Assembly: GCF_003967195.1 (NCBI RefSeq)
Contig: NZ_AP018725.1
Location: 496,001 to 560,000 of the forward strand
Direction: 5' to 3'
Origin: Sulfuriflexus mobilis
Lineage (GTDB): Bacteria; Pseudomonadota; Gammaproteobacteria; AKS1
DNA: 64,000 bases
Shown here: positions 16,409 through 25,252 of the stretch, piece by piece
How the letters are laid out: each line of letters opens with the position of its first letter
Position numbering within the stretch: the first letter of the stretch is position 1
Translations under genes and position numbers: made by a program
Notes under the pieces: generated by a model
What the model saw: only the letters and a program-made list of their open reading frames with translations
Databases searched by the model: none
What the model was told of the DNA's origin: nothing

Positions 16409-16903
16409 TTAAGCAGTGTATCTCGAATTTTCTTGTGCAGTATCTCCGCACTCATTCTGACTACGATACTTCATTAGATTTTCACGAATGCGTGGATATT
16501 TATTAGCAAGCATACTTGCTGCAAACAATGCTGCATTGACAGCACCTCCTGGTCCGGTGGTAAGCATCGAAACCTGGTTATCTATGTAGTTACGTGGGTC
16601 AAAATCATAAGATTTTTTATGTTTAGCAGAATTGGTTGTCATGGGGACACCAAGTACGGGTATCTCTGTTTTAGAGGCAAGAATTCCAGGTAAATATGCA
16701 GCACCAGCAGAGCCGGCGATGATAATTTCTAGACCGCGATCTATGGCATTGCCGGCATATTCATGCAATCGATTAATATTTTTATTTGCTGTGATGATTC
16801 GAGCTTCATAGGCAATACCCAAGTGAGCAAGTAATTTCGCCGTATGTTGCATGGTTGTCCATTGGAGCCTCGAGCCCATAATAATACCGACTTGCGTATG
16901 CAT
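16409..16903 (-). CDS. divergent PurE-like protein (N5-CAIR mutase paralogue), catalytic His lost
   Basis: A protein of 164 residues aligned throughout with PurE: start VGIIMGSRLQWTTMQHTAKL, then IIIAGSAGAAYLPGILASK, PVLGVPMTT and GGAVNAALFAASMLA. True PurE has SAHRTP and GAGGAAHLPG; here these read TANKNI and GSAGAAYLPG, so the catalytic histidine and the second histidine are both replaced. It is therefore probably not a working N5-CAIR mutase. It is convergent with the csoS1D-NUDIX pair and shares the intergenic region with cbbL. GAGGGTGG precedes the ATG. Confidence 0.75.
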   Translation of the reverse strand: MHTQVGIIMGSRLQWTTMQHTAKLLAHLGIAYEARIITANKNINRLHEYAGNAIDRGLEIIIAGSAGAAYLPGILASKTEIPVLGVPMTTNSAKHKKSYDFDPRNYIDNQVSMLTTGPGGAVNAALFAASMLANKYPRIRENLMKYRSQNECGDTAQENSRYTA

Positions 16904-17463
16904 AAGACCACCCTCTTGTAAGAACGTGTAAATTTATGGTTATAACAAGCAAATAAAAAATGACTCACATGCTTGTTAACAAATCAAGATTCACAAGGTA
17001 ACGATATTGCTTCAGTAAGACTAATCAAATAATTATCATCAAAATATAGATAACTATCTATCAAACAAGATTGATATTTCAATTAGTCAGGTGGAGTCTA
17101 TTACATTAACTTGGATGCTGATTAATGCATGATTAACTCTGAATAGGCATATAAATAATTTCACCAATGTTTTTACACTTAGTTCGAAGGCCTATGTGAT
17201 GGACAAGAATTCAATTTAAAATCATTGCGCAAGTAGTCGAATTGCATGCCTGGCATGATAGTTATTTTTTATTCTTTTTATTTAATGCCACTATTTAACC
17301 CTTAATTGCATTGATTGAATTAACCGCAGCATACATAGATTAGAAACTATGGGTTATCAATAAAATATCGATTGGAACTACTTATAGACTTACGACTATG
17401 ATTTACACATCTTTCATAAGTAAGCACTGAATCAACAAACAGCCAACTAAACAGGAGTTGAAT
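16904..17463. promoter_or_regulatory. divergent control region between the purE-like gene and cbbL
   Basis: 560 AT-rich bases without a gene. Visible elements are the perfect palindrome ATAGATA-AC-TATCTAT (17046-17061), the inverted repeat CATAG-8-CTATG (17334-17351), and TTATCAATAAAATATCGATT then GG (17354-17375), which recurs with one change at 26901-26922. A possible -10 TATGAT lies at 17397-17402. These are candidates for CbbR control. AGGAG at 17453-17457 serves cbbL. Confidence 0.5.
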
Positions 17464-18879
17464 ATGTCATCAAAAGCCTATGAAGCGGGAGTAAAAGAAT
17501 ACCGCGAAAAATACTGGACGCCGGATTATGTTCCACTCGATACAGATCTTTTGGCTTGTTTCAAGGTCACAGGGCAGCCGGGTGTGCCAAATGAAGAAGT
17601 TGCCGCCGCGGTAGCCGCAGAAAGTTCGACCGGCACATGGAGTACGGTATGGTCAGAACTATTAACTGATCTGGAATTTTACAAAGGTCGCGCTTATCGC
17701 ATTGAAGATGTGCCGGGAGACTCAGAGTCTTTCTACGCATTTGTTGCCTACCCACTTGATTTGTTTGAAGAAGGTTCAATCGTGAATGTATTGACTTCTT
17801 TGGTTGGCAACGTCTTTGGATTTAAAGCACTTAAACATCTGCGTCTTGAAGATATTCGCTTTCCAATTGCCTATATAAAAACTTGCGGTGGCCCGCCAGC
17901 AGGTATTCAGGTCGAACGTGATCGCTTGAACAAATACGGTCGCCCAATGTTGGGTGCGACAATCAAGCCTAAATTAGGTCTGTCAGCTAAAAACTACGGT
18001 CGTGCAGTATATGAATGTTTGCGCGGCGGTCTTGACCTGACTAAAGATGATGAAAATGTTAACTCTCAGCCATTCATGCGCTGGCGTGACCGTTTCGAGT
18101 TCGTTGCAGAAGCGATTGATAAAGCCCAACGCGAAACAGGTGAGCGTAAAGGTCACTACCTTAATGTTACTGCAGCAACGCCGGAAGATATGTATGAACG
18201 CGCTGAATTCGCCAAAGAAGTTGGTTGCCCAATCATCATGCATGACTTCTTGACGGGTGGTTTCACTGCTAACACAGGTCTGGCTAACTGGTGTCGTAAA
18301 AACGGCATGCTATTACACATTCACCGTGCGATGCATGCAGTAATCGATCGTCATCCTAAGCACGGTATTCACTTCCGCGTATTAGCTAAGTGTTTACGTC
18401 TGTCAGGTGGTGATCACCTGCACACAGGTACTGTTGTTGGTAAGTTAGAAGGTGATCGAAACTCTACATTAGGTTTCGTTGATCAATTACGTGAGTCATT
18501 TGTTCCTGAAGATCGTTCACGTGGTGTTTTCTTCGACCAGGACTGGGGCTCATTGCCAGGTGTATTCGCAGTTGCTTCTGGTGGTATCCATGTATGGCAT
18601 ATGCCTGCTTTGGTAACTATCTTCGGAGATGATTCTGTGCTGCAGTTTGGTGGTGGTACACAGGGACATCCATGGGGTAACGCAGCAGGTGCTGCAGCAA
18701 ACCGTGTTGCACTTGAAGCATGTGTTAAAGCCCGTAATGAAGGGAGAAATCTTGAAGCAGAGTCTAAAGACATTATGACTAATGCAGCTCGTACCAGTCC
18801 TGAACTTGCAATGGCGATGGAAACCTGGAAAGAGATCAAGTTTGAGTTTGAAACAGTGGATAAATTGGACGTAGGTTAA
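17464..18879 (+). CDS. cbbL: RuBisCO large subunit, form IA
   Basis: A protein of 471 residues, the catalytic subunit that carboxylates RuBP in the Calvin cycle, here packed in carboxysomes. The activating lysine is K194 in [17 protein letters not shown]; the phosphate and Mg2+ regions ([39 protein letters not shown]) are intact. The start [13 protein letters not shown] with AGGAG 6 bases upstream is preferred over the TTG at 17458. The close link to csoS2 and the carboxysome genes marks the carboxysomal form IA (Cso) type. Confidence 0.98.
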   Translation: MSSKAYEAGVKEYREKYWTPDYVPLDTDLLACFKVTGQPGVPNEEVAAAVAAESSTGTWSTVWSELLTDLEFYKGRAYRIEDVPGDSESFYAFVAYPLDLFEEGSIVNVLTSLVGNVFGFKALKHLRLEDIRFPIAYIKTCGGPPAGIQVERDRLNKYGRPMLGATIKPKLGLSAKNYGRAVYECLRGGLDLTKDDENVNSQPFMRWRDRFEFVAEAIDKAQRETGERKGHYLNVTAATPEDMYERAEFAKEVGCPIIMHDFLTGGFTANTGLANWCRKNGMLLHIHRAMHAVIDRHPKHGIHFRVLAKCLRLSGGDHLHTGTVVGKLEGDRNSTLGFVDQLRESFVPEDRSRGVFFDQDWGSLPGVFAVASGGIHVWHMPALVTIFGDDSVLQFGGGTQGHPWGNAAGAAANRVALEACVKARNEGRNLEAESKDIMTNAARTSPELAMAMETWKEIKFEFETVDKLDVG

Positions 18880-18942
18880 TAGCACTACGTGATTCACTAC
18901 ACCACTAGTTAACGAGATTTAAGATTACGAGGAACTATAACC

Positions 18943-19287
18943 ATGGCAATAAATTACAACGAAGCTGATTATCAAACCACACCAACGCTGGAAACTTTTG
19001 GTTTCCTACCTAAGTTGACACCGGAAGAAATTCAGATGCAGGTAGCATACATCATAGCTAATGGCTGGACGCCCGCAATTGAGCATGAGCATCCAAGTCA
19101 GGCATCCGATCATTACTGGACGATGTGGAAACTTCCTTTATTTGGTGAAACCGATATTGGTCGTGTATTGGATGAACTGGACACTTGTGGCCGTACTTAT
19201 CCTGATCACCATATCCGTTTAATCGGTTATGACAGTTACACCCAGAGTCAGGGTAGTGCCTTTGTTGTGCGTGAAGGCCGCGCATAA
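18943..19287 (+). CDS. cbbS: RuBisCO small subunit, form IA
   Basis: A protein of 114 residues with typical small-subunit motifs ([47 protein letters not shown]). GAGGAAC lies upstream of the ATG. It forms the L8S8 hexadecamer with CbbL and contributes to the surface bound by the N-terminal repeats of CsoS2. It lies 63 bases after cbbL. Confidence 0.97.
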   Translation: MAINYNEADYQTTPTLETFGFLPKLTPEEIQMQVAYIIANGWTPAIEHEHPSQASDHYWTMWKLPLFGETDIGRVLDELDTCGRTYPDHHIRLIGYDSYTQSQGSAFVVREGRA

Positions 19288-19339
19288 CAAAGAAAGGCAA
19301 ATATCTGTAAACATAAATGACGATGCAATGGGGTTAACA

Positions 19340-21640
19340 ATGGCACAAACAGCAACGACAAATACTGCACGTGAAGCTTCATTGGCTCGACGTCGTGCTA
19401 TGTCAACAACAGGCAAAGCGGCAATCACCCGTACGGCAGAAGGTGCAACAGCAGGATCGAATAGGGAACGTTCGATTTCCGCACCATCTCCTAGTCCGGT
19501 TAGCACAGGTTCGACTGCGCGAGCGGCTTCAAGGGAGCGCCGTAGGTTGATGTCGACAAATGGCAAAACCGGTATTAAGAGTCCGGATAGAATTCGTGAC
19601 ATAGCGGCTAAAGAAAATAAATCTGCCGCTGATGTTCTTGATCAGGTTGGTGCCGCTCAGTCTCAGGTAGCTGAGAATAAAACCGGATGTGGCTGTGGTT
19701 GTAATGGCTCAAAAGCAATGTGTGATTCGCAATCAAGTGCAGCATCAAATGCAGTGACGCCACAGATGCGTGCGAAGGCGAGTATTCGTAAAAACATCAC
19801 ACGTGGTACAGCACGTGCGGCATCATTGGCACGTCGTGAAGCGATGTCATCGCGTGGCAAAGCTGGAATCACTTCTGGGACTTCTGCAGCACAGTCAACA
19901 CGTGCGGCAAACCCGAATTTGAGTAGTCGAGATCTGGCAAAAATATTGCGTGAACAACGCAGTCGTCAGGGTAAATCTGGCGAGAAAAAGTCGCAGCCCT
20001 GTGGACGCGTTCGCCCCAACGCTAAAACACAAAATGCTGCAGCAGAAGATGCTCCATGGAAAGTTGGTATGAGCGAAACTGCACAGGGTCAAACATTAAC
20101 GGGAACGATGGTTGGTCGCAGTCAGCGCGTAACAGGTGATGAACCGAGTACCTGCCGTAGTATTACGGGTACAGAATACATGGGTGCCGATGTTTTTCGT
20201 GAATTTTGTCAAAGCGATGTAACACCATCGACTGCACGCAAAGTTAACGTAACAACAACCTCTCATGGTAACGCTGTTAGTGGTGACCGTGTAGGTCGCG
20301 GAAGGAACGTAACCGGCAATGAAGCGGGTACCTGTAAGAATGTTACCGGTGATGAATACACTAGTGCAGAACAGTCACAAGGTTACTGTGGTGAGTTTGC
20401 GAAAAAATCACCTCGTAAATTTTCTATGGCTGAAACAATGAAAGGTGAAGCCGTTACCGGTAATAACGTTGGGCGTTCAGAAAACGTAACCGGTGATGAA
20501 TCTGGTATGAGTCGCTCTTTAACCGGAACGCAATACACAAAACCAGAAGAGATTGGTAATGTACCAGCTAAAGTGGGTGCGAGTACAACTTTACGCGGTG
20601 GTAGTGTCACTGGCAGCATGATTGGTCGACGTGAACGTATGACAGGTAATGAACCAGGTAGCTGTCGAAACGTGACGGGTGATGATTATGTTGGGCAAGA
20701 ACAGTACAACGGTTTTTGCAATGCAAAGGCTGACGCTCCAACAGACCGGAAGGTAGGTGTTGCTATGACAGGTAAAGGTTTATCGGTAACTGGCACAATG
20801 ACAGGTCGTGCTAATCAAGTGACGGGTAATGAGCCGGGTAGCTGTAAAGCGGTAACAGGCACACCATACGGTGGTGCGGAGCAGTCGGAAAATTTTTGCC
20901 GGGCTGAAGACGTAGCGATGGCGAGTGCACGCAACAGACAATTGAGAAGTACACCCGCCATGCCATTAACAGGGATTCAACCTGGTGTTGGTGGCGTGAT
21001 GACAGGTGCAGATAAAGGTGCATGTGAACAAGTATCGGGTACACCTTACGTTGGTGCTGATCAGTTTGCTAATGCATGTCCATCAACACCGGCAACGACA
21101 GCAAGCCCTGATTTTCCACAAGCAATTGGTGGTGATTCGGTAGGGCAACAATTCAGCATAAGCACGCCATCAGGTGGTGCCGCAGCTGCAACGGGTTCAA
21201 CCGGTATTACTGGAAAGCAAAATGCGCAAAGCCATATAACTGGTCCATTCGGTATGGCAACGGGCAAAGTAACGGGTACTGAAGATGCACGTTTTGGTAA
21301 AGGAAATGTTAATGCTGCTGAAATGCGACCTGAGCCTATTGCTCAAGTTGATGGCAGAGAAAAAACGCGTATATCAGGTGAAGGCCAGGATACGGGTTTA
21401 AATATTACCGGTGATGACTGGGGCCGAGGTAAGAATGTTACTGGCACTGAAGGTATGTCATCAACAAAACGTAATCCGACTATACGGGCGAGCAACTCAA
21501 TGGCGGCCATGCAAGAAATGGCGGCAATTGCACAAAAGCGCAATGAAGAAATTGCGGTACCTAATAGCAAGGTTACCGGTGGTAGTGGTAATACGGATAA
21601 AGGATCTTTAATTACTTATTCTGGAGGTGCACGCGGATAA
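19340..21640 (+). CDS. csoS2: carboxysome scaffold protein CsoS2
   Basis: A disordered, basic scaffold of 766 residues that joins RuBisCO to the shell. The N-terminal region has four RuBisCO-binding repeats (REASLARRRAMSTTGKA; RAASRERRRLMSTNGK; RAASLARREAMSSRGK; RDLAKILREQRSRQGK). The middle region has six VTG repeats of the form (V/L)TG..VGR...(V/M)TGNEPG.C..VTG, most ending in F/Y-C. The C-terminal shell-binding region carries ITG/VTG motifs and a Lys/Gly-rich end. The ATG at 19340 with GGGG 8 bases upstream is chosen over the frame opening at 19229, which overlaps cbbS. Two TTTTT stretches (20713 and 20893) could support the -1 frameshift known to make a short form in other species. Confidence 0.96.
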   Translation: MAQTATTNTAREASLARRRAMSTTGKAAITRTAEGATAGSNRERSISAPSPSPVSTGSTARAASRERRRLMSTNGKTGIKSPDRIRDIAAKENKSAADVLDQVGAAQSQVAENKTGCGCGCNGSKAMCDSQSSAASNAVTPQMRAKASIRKNITRGTARAASLARREAMSSRGKAGITSGTSAAQSTRAANPNLSSRDLAKILREQRSRQGKSGEKKSQPCGRVRPNAKTQNAAAEDAPWKVGMSETAQGQTLTGTMVGRSQRVTGDEPSTCRSITGTEYMGADVFREFCQSDVTPSTARKVNVTTTSHGNAVSGDRVGRGRNVTGNEAGTCKNVTGDEYTSAEQSQGYCGEFAKKSPRKFSMAETMKGEAVTGNNVGRSENVTGDESGMSRSLTGTQYTKPEEIGNVPAKVGASTTLRGGSVTGSMIGRRERMTGNEPGSCRNVTGDDYVGQEQYNGFCNAKADAPTDRKVGVAMTGKGLSVTGTMTGRANQVTGNEPGSCKAVTGTPYGGAEQSENFCRAEDVAMASARNRQLRSTPAMPLTGIQPGVGGVMTGADKGACEQVSGTPYVGADQFANACPSTPATTASPDFPQAIGGDSVGQQFSISTPSGGAAAATGSTGITGKQNAQSHITGPFGMATGKVTGTEDARFGKGNVNAAEMRPEPIAQVDGREKTRISGEGQDTGLNITGDDWGRGKNVTGTEGMSSTKRNPTIRASNSMAAMQEMAAIAQKRNEEIAVPNSKVTGGSGNTDKGSLITYSGGARG

Positions 21641-21680
21641 TCGAGGAGTAGTCCGAGATTAATCACGACACACGATCATT

Positions 21681-23231
21681 ATGTTGAATAGTCGCAGCAA
21701 GCAAAAAGCTTCACGCAGCTTGAACCGGAGATTGACCCCATTGGGTCGCCCTGGTGACAGAAGTACGAAGACTGCACATAAAGTAGAGTCCAGTCACTCT
21801 GCAAGTGTGTCAGTGAATGCTGCATACATGAAAATTTCGCATGGGCTAACCAATGCACCGGAAAATATGCAGTTATATGCATATGAAAGTAGTGTAAGAG
21901 AATCGTTTGATAACATTGTTCCAACGTTGAAACAAATTTCAGCATTGCAACATGAAGCAAATTTTGAGCAACAAGCGCAACAATTAGCGCGCACGCAACT
22001 TGGTTTTGAGTTGCCTGACTTGCTATTAAATAATGCCTGGGTGGACCAATTGGATATGCGCAGTTTGTTCGCATGGAGTGTGTTTGAAACTTACCATCGT
22101 TTTTGCGATGAGGTTTTCACACATGATCCACTTGGCCAGAACGGTAGTGATGCCAGCTTCCAGAGATTTATCCAGGAATGTGGTTTTCACATGGTTGATG
22201 TTTCACCTTGTGCAGATGGCCGTTTGGCGCATGTTATTCGCTATGTATTGCGCATGCCATACAAAGAAGTGCGACGCCGGTCTTATGCTGGGGCAATGTT
22301 TGATATTGAAGACAGTCTTGAAAAATGGGTTAAGACAGAATTGCTGCGTTTTCGTGAAGGTAAACCTAATACCCCAGATTCCGCGACACGTTATTTGAAG
22401 ACAGTGGTTTATCACCACAGTTCTGTTGACCCAAATCATCAAGGTTGTGCAGCACATGGTTCTGATACATCAAAAGCAGCACAAGGTGGTTTAGAACGTT
22501 TAATGGCTTTCCAGCAAGCGGTACAAAACACACATTGCTGCGGCGCTTCTATCGATTGCTTGTTAATCGGCATGGACACAGATACAGATAGTATTCGCAT
22601 TCATATGCCTGATGCGAATGGCAATATTGATTTAGAAAACCATGTTGACAGTTTAGAGGTGTTTGATGCGACCGCCAGCATGAATATGAATGATGCAGAG
22701 CAGTGGATAACAGATCATATTCAACAGAAAGGTGGTAACGCACTAACGTCGGGTATGGCACGTTTTATGTCATATCTAATGAAAAACAATATGTCACAAG
22801 TGGAATACGTGCGTAGTTACTACGGTGGTTGCTATAGCGACATAGGCCACGCTGAACGGTTTATTGGTGCGGGCATTGGTTTTGAAGAAATACAGTTACG
22901 TAACCTGACGTTTTTTTCTTACCTTAATACGGTTGAGGAAGCGGCTACAGATCTAGATGTCGGTATTAGCATATTTACCGGCTTAAATGTTTCGCAAGGA
23001 CTGCCTGTGCCTATAGTTGTTCGTTACGACTATCACGGTAATGTACCTGGTGCACGTGAACGCGCCGAAGAGCATTGCCAGCGCGTTGCAGATGCATTGC
23101 ATAACCGTTACAGCGAACTTACGGATCGAGGTATGTTGCACACATTACAAGTCGTACGTGACATTAATGGTGCCGGACAAATTGAGATACTTGATTGTTC
23201 AGTTAAAACAAAAGTTGCAGGTGGTCACTAA
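21681..23231 (+). CDS. csoSCA: carboxysomal carbonic anhydrase CsoSCA (CsoS3)
   Basis: A protein of 516 residues, an epsilon/beta-type carbonic anhydrase that turns HCO3- into CO2 inside the carboxysome. C177-A-D179-G-R181 gives the zinc cysteine and the Asp-Arg pair; by spacing, H245 and C256 are the other zinc ligands, 10 residues apart as in the studied enzyme. The N-terminal 50 residues are basic and disordered, the part that binds RuBisCO in H. neapolitanus. No close Shine-Dalgarno is seen; GAGGAG lies about 33 bases upstream. The stop overlaps the start of csoS4A (TAATG). Confidence 0.95.
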   Translation: MLNSRSKQKASRSLNRRLTPLGRPGDRSTKTAHKVESSHSASVSVNAAYMKISHGLTNAPENMQLYAYESSVRESFDNIVPTLKQISALQHEANFEQQAQQLARTQLGFELPDLLLNNAWVDQLDMRSLFAWSVFETYHRFCDEVFTHDPLGQNGSDASFQRFIQECGFHMVDVSPCADGRLAHVIRYVLRMPYKEVRRRSYAGAMFDIEDSLEKWVKTELLRFREGKPNTPDSATRYLKTVVYHHSSVDPNHQGCAAHGSDTSKAAQGGLERLMAFQQAVQNTHCCGASIDCLLIGMDTDTDSIRIHMPDANGNIDLENHVDSLEVFDATASMNMNDAEQWITDHIQQKGGNALTSGMARFMSYLMKNNMSQVEYVRSYYGGCYSDIGHAERFIGAGIGFEEIQLRNLTFFSYLNTVEEAATDLDVGISIFTGLNVSQGLPVPIVVRYDYHGNVPGARERAEEHCQRVADALHNRYSELTDRGMLHTLQVVRDINGAGQIEILDCSVKTKVAGGH

Positions 23232-23485
23232 TGAAAATCTGTCAAGTAATGAAACCATTAGTTTCAACTAATCGCATACCAGGTATGGAACATAAACACC
23301 TGCAAGTGGTTAAGGATGGTAGTTCAATTGCAGTTGCTGTTGATTCGGTTGGTTGTATACCGGGTGATTGGGTGATTTGTGTAGGTAGTTCAGCGGCACG
23401 TGAAGCCGCTGGTAGTAAAGACTATCCGAGTGATTTTACTATTGTCGGCATTATTGATCACTGGGATCCGGATGCTTCGGTATAG
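23231..23485 (+). CDS. csoS4A: carboxysome vertex protein CsoS4A (BMC-P)
   Basis: A protein of 84 residues of the CcmL/EutN pentamer family (MKICQVMKPLVSTNRIPGME; VDSVGCIPGDWVICVGSSAA; VGIIDHWD). Pentamers close the 12 vertices of the shell. It is translationally coupled to csoSCA. Confidence 0.95.
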   Translation: MKICQVMKPLVSTNRIPGMEHKHLQVVKDGSSIAVAVDSVGCIPGDWVICVGSSAAREAAGSKDYPSDFTIVGIIDHWDPDASV

Positions 23486-23494
23486 GCGATAACG

Positions 23495-23761
23495 ATGGAA
23501 ATAATGCAGGTTGAAAAACCATTGGTATGTACTCGTCGTGTCGATGGATTAAGAGATATTAGTTTGCGTGTGTTGAGAGACCGCGCAGGTAAACAAGTGG
23601 TAGCGGTAGACCCTGTGGGTGCCAGAGAAGGTAACTGGGTGTTCACGGCAAGTGGGTCTGCGGCGAGATATGCGGCATGTGACTTTCGGATTTTAACTGA
23701 CCTGACTGTCGCAGGCATTATAGATTTTTGGGATGCTGATTTCGATCAGCAAACCAAATAA
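23495..23761 (+). CDS. csoS4B: carboxysome vertex protein CsoS4B (BMC-P)
   Basis: A protein of 88 residues paralogous to CsoS4A (MEIMQVEKPLVCTRRVDGLR; VDPVGAREGNWVFTASGSAA; VAGIIDFWDADF), starting 9 bases after it. It forms minor vertex pentamers. Confidence 0.95.
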   Translation: MEIMQVEKPLVCTRRVDGLRDISLRVLRDRAGKQVVAVDPVGAREGNWVFTASGSAARYAACDFRILTDLTVAGIIDFWDADFDQQTK

Positions 23762-23859
23762 CAGCTACAACAGTTCTGGTTTTAATGCCTGGCAGATGTG
23801 GCTTAATTTAAATTTGAAACAATAAGGTCTACGACTTTAAAAATCAGGAGTGTATTAAG

Positions 23860-24159
23860 ATGGCTAATGACAACTATGGTATTGCCTTAGGTATGATTGA
23901 AACGCGCGGACTCGTTCCTGCCATTGAAGCAGCTGATGCGATGACTAAGGCGGCAGAAGTACGCATGATAGGGCGTGAATTTGTTGGCGGCGGCTATGTA
24001 ACAGTATTAGTTCGTGGCGAAACGGGTGCGGTTAACGCTGCAGTACGTGCTGGCGCTGATGCTTGTGAACGTGTTGGGGACGGCCTGGTGGCGGCACACA
24101 TTATTGCTCGTCCACACAATGAAGTTGAAGCTGTTTTACCCACAGGTAAAGAAGCTTAA
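23860..24159 (+). CDS. csoS1: carboxysome hexameric shell protein CsoS1 (copy 1)
   Basis: A BMC-H protein of 99 residues (MANDNYGIALGMIETRGLVP; REFVGGGYVTVLVRGETGAV). Hexamers tile the shell facets and pass HCO3- through the central pore. It is the first of four tandem copies; residues 1-88 are almost the same in all, and the C-terminal tail here ends EAVLPTGKEA. AGGAG lies 12 bases upstream. A 98-base gap separates it from csoS4B. Confidence 0.96.
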   Translation: MANDNYGIALGMIETRGLVPAIEAADAMTKAAEVRMIGREFVGGGYVTVLVRGETGAVNAAVRAGADACERVGDGLVAAHIIARPHNEVEAVLPTGKEA

Positions 24160-24201
24160 GCTAGTTTTATTGTTTCATTAACTTTATAGGAGAAACAGGC
24201 C

Positions 24202-24495
24202 ATGGCCAATGATAATTACGGCATCGCTCTAGGTATGATTGAAACGCGTGGACTCGTTCCTGCCATCGAAGCAGCTGATGCGATGACTAAAGCGGCAGAA
24301 GTACGCATGATAGGGCGTGAATTTGTTGGCGGCGGCTATGTAACAGTATTGGTTCGTGGCGAAACGGGCGCGGTTAACGCTGCAGTACGTGCTGGCGCAG
24401 ATGCTTGTGAACGTGTTGGTGACGGCCTGGTGGCGGCACACATTATAGCTCGTCCACACAAAGAGGTTGAACCTGTTTTACCCACAGGTAAATAA
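24202..24495 (+). CDS. csoS1: carboxysome hexameric shell protein CsoS1 (copy 2)
   Basis: A protein of 97 residues, nearly identical to copy 1 except for the tail (KEVEPVLPTGK). AGGAG lies upstream. Coding DNA is also nearly identical, which points to recent duplication or gene conversion. Confidence 0.96.
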   Translation: MANDNYGIALGMIETRGLVPAIEAADAMTKAAEVRMIGREFVGGGYVTVLVRGETGAVNAAVRAGADACERVGDGLVAAHIIARPHKEVEPVLPTGK

Positions 24496-24544
24496 GCTTT
24501 AGTTAGTGTAATTTACCCTTTTAAACTTATAGGAGATACAGATC

Positions 24545-24862
24545 ATGGCCAATGATAATTACGGCATTGCTCTAGGTATGATTGAAACGCGCGGATTAGT
24601 TCCTGCCATTGAAGCAGCTGATGCGATGACTAAAGCAGCAGAAGTACGCATGATAGGGCGTGAATTTGTTGGTGGCGGTTATGTAACAGTATTGGTTCGT
24701 GGCGAAACGGGTGCGGTTAACGCTGCAGTACGCGCTGGCGCTGATGCATGTGAACGTGTTGGTGACGGCCTGGTTGCGGCGCACATTATTGCTCGTCCAC
24801 ACAAAGAAGTTGAACCTGTTCTACCAACTGGCAGCACTGCTGATACAGCTGATGCAGCCTAA
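24545..24862 (+). CDS. csoS1: carboxysome hexameric shell protein CsoS1 (copy 3)
   Basis: A protein of 105 residues with the common body of the series and an extended tail, VLPTGSTADTADAA. AGGAG lies upstream. The longer tail may resemble the extended copy (CsoS1B) of H. neapolitanus. Confidence 0.95.
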   Translation: MANDNYGIALGMIETRGLVPAIEAADAMTKAAEVRMIGREFVGGGYVTVLVRGETGAVNAAVRAGADACERVGDGLVAAHIIARPHKEVEPVLPTGSTADTADAA

Positions 24863-24907
24863 AGGCACAGGCATTAGTGATAATTGAATTAACAGGAGAA
24901 TAAAACC

Positions 24908-25219
24908 ATGGCTAACGAAAACTATGGCATTGCCCTGGGCATGATTGAAACGCGCGGACTAGTTCCTGCCATTGAAGCAGCTGATGCGATGACTAAAGCG
25001 GCAGAAGTAAGTCTTGTAGGACGTGAATTTGTTGGCGGCGGCTACGTTACAGTGCTCGTTCGTGGCGAAACGGGTGCGGTTAACGCTGCAGTACGTGCTG
25101 GCGCTGATGCATGTGAACGCGTTGGTGATGGTCTGGTTGCAGCGCACATTATTGCACGTCCACACAATGAAGTTGAAGGTGTGATTGGCGAAACAGATAA
25201 TGGTGCATCAGCTAGATAA
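24908..25219 (+). CDS. csoS1: carboxysome hexameric shell protein CsoS1 (copy 4)
   Basis: A protein of 103 residues and the most diverged copy: MANENYG start, AEVSLVGREF instead of AEVRMIGREF, and tail EGVIGETDNGASAR. AGGAG lies upstream. It probably forms mixed facets with the other copies. Confidence 0.95.
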   Translation: MANENYGIALGMIETRGLVPAIEAADAMTKAAEVSLVGREFVGGGYVTVLVRGETGAVNAAVRAGADACERVGDGLVAAHIIARPHNEVEGVIGETDNGASAR

Positions 25220-25252
25220 TGACTGGTTTTTGACTAAAAAGATTACGTAACC

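Noticed and set aside
19229-19339. Longer CsoS2 N-terminus from a start inside cbbS
   Set aside because: It overlaps cbbS and has no match to the CsoS2 N-region, which begins at 19340 with a good ribosome site.
23860-25219. Regular repeats that might be a CRISPR array
   Set aside because: The repeating units are whole csoS1 coding genes of about 300 bases with their own ribosome sites.
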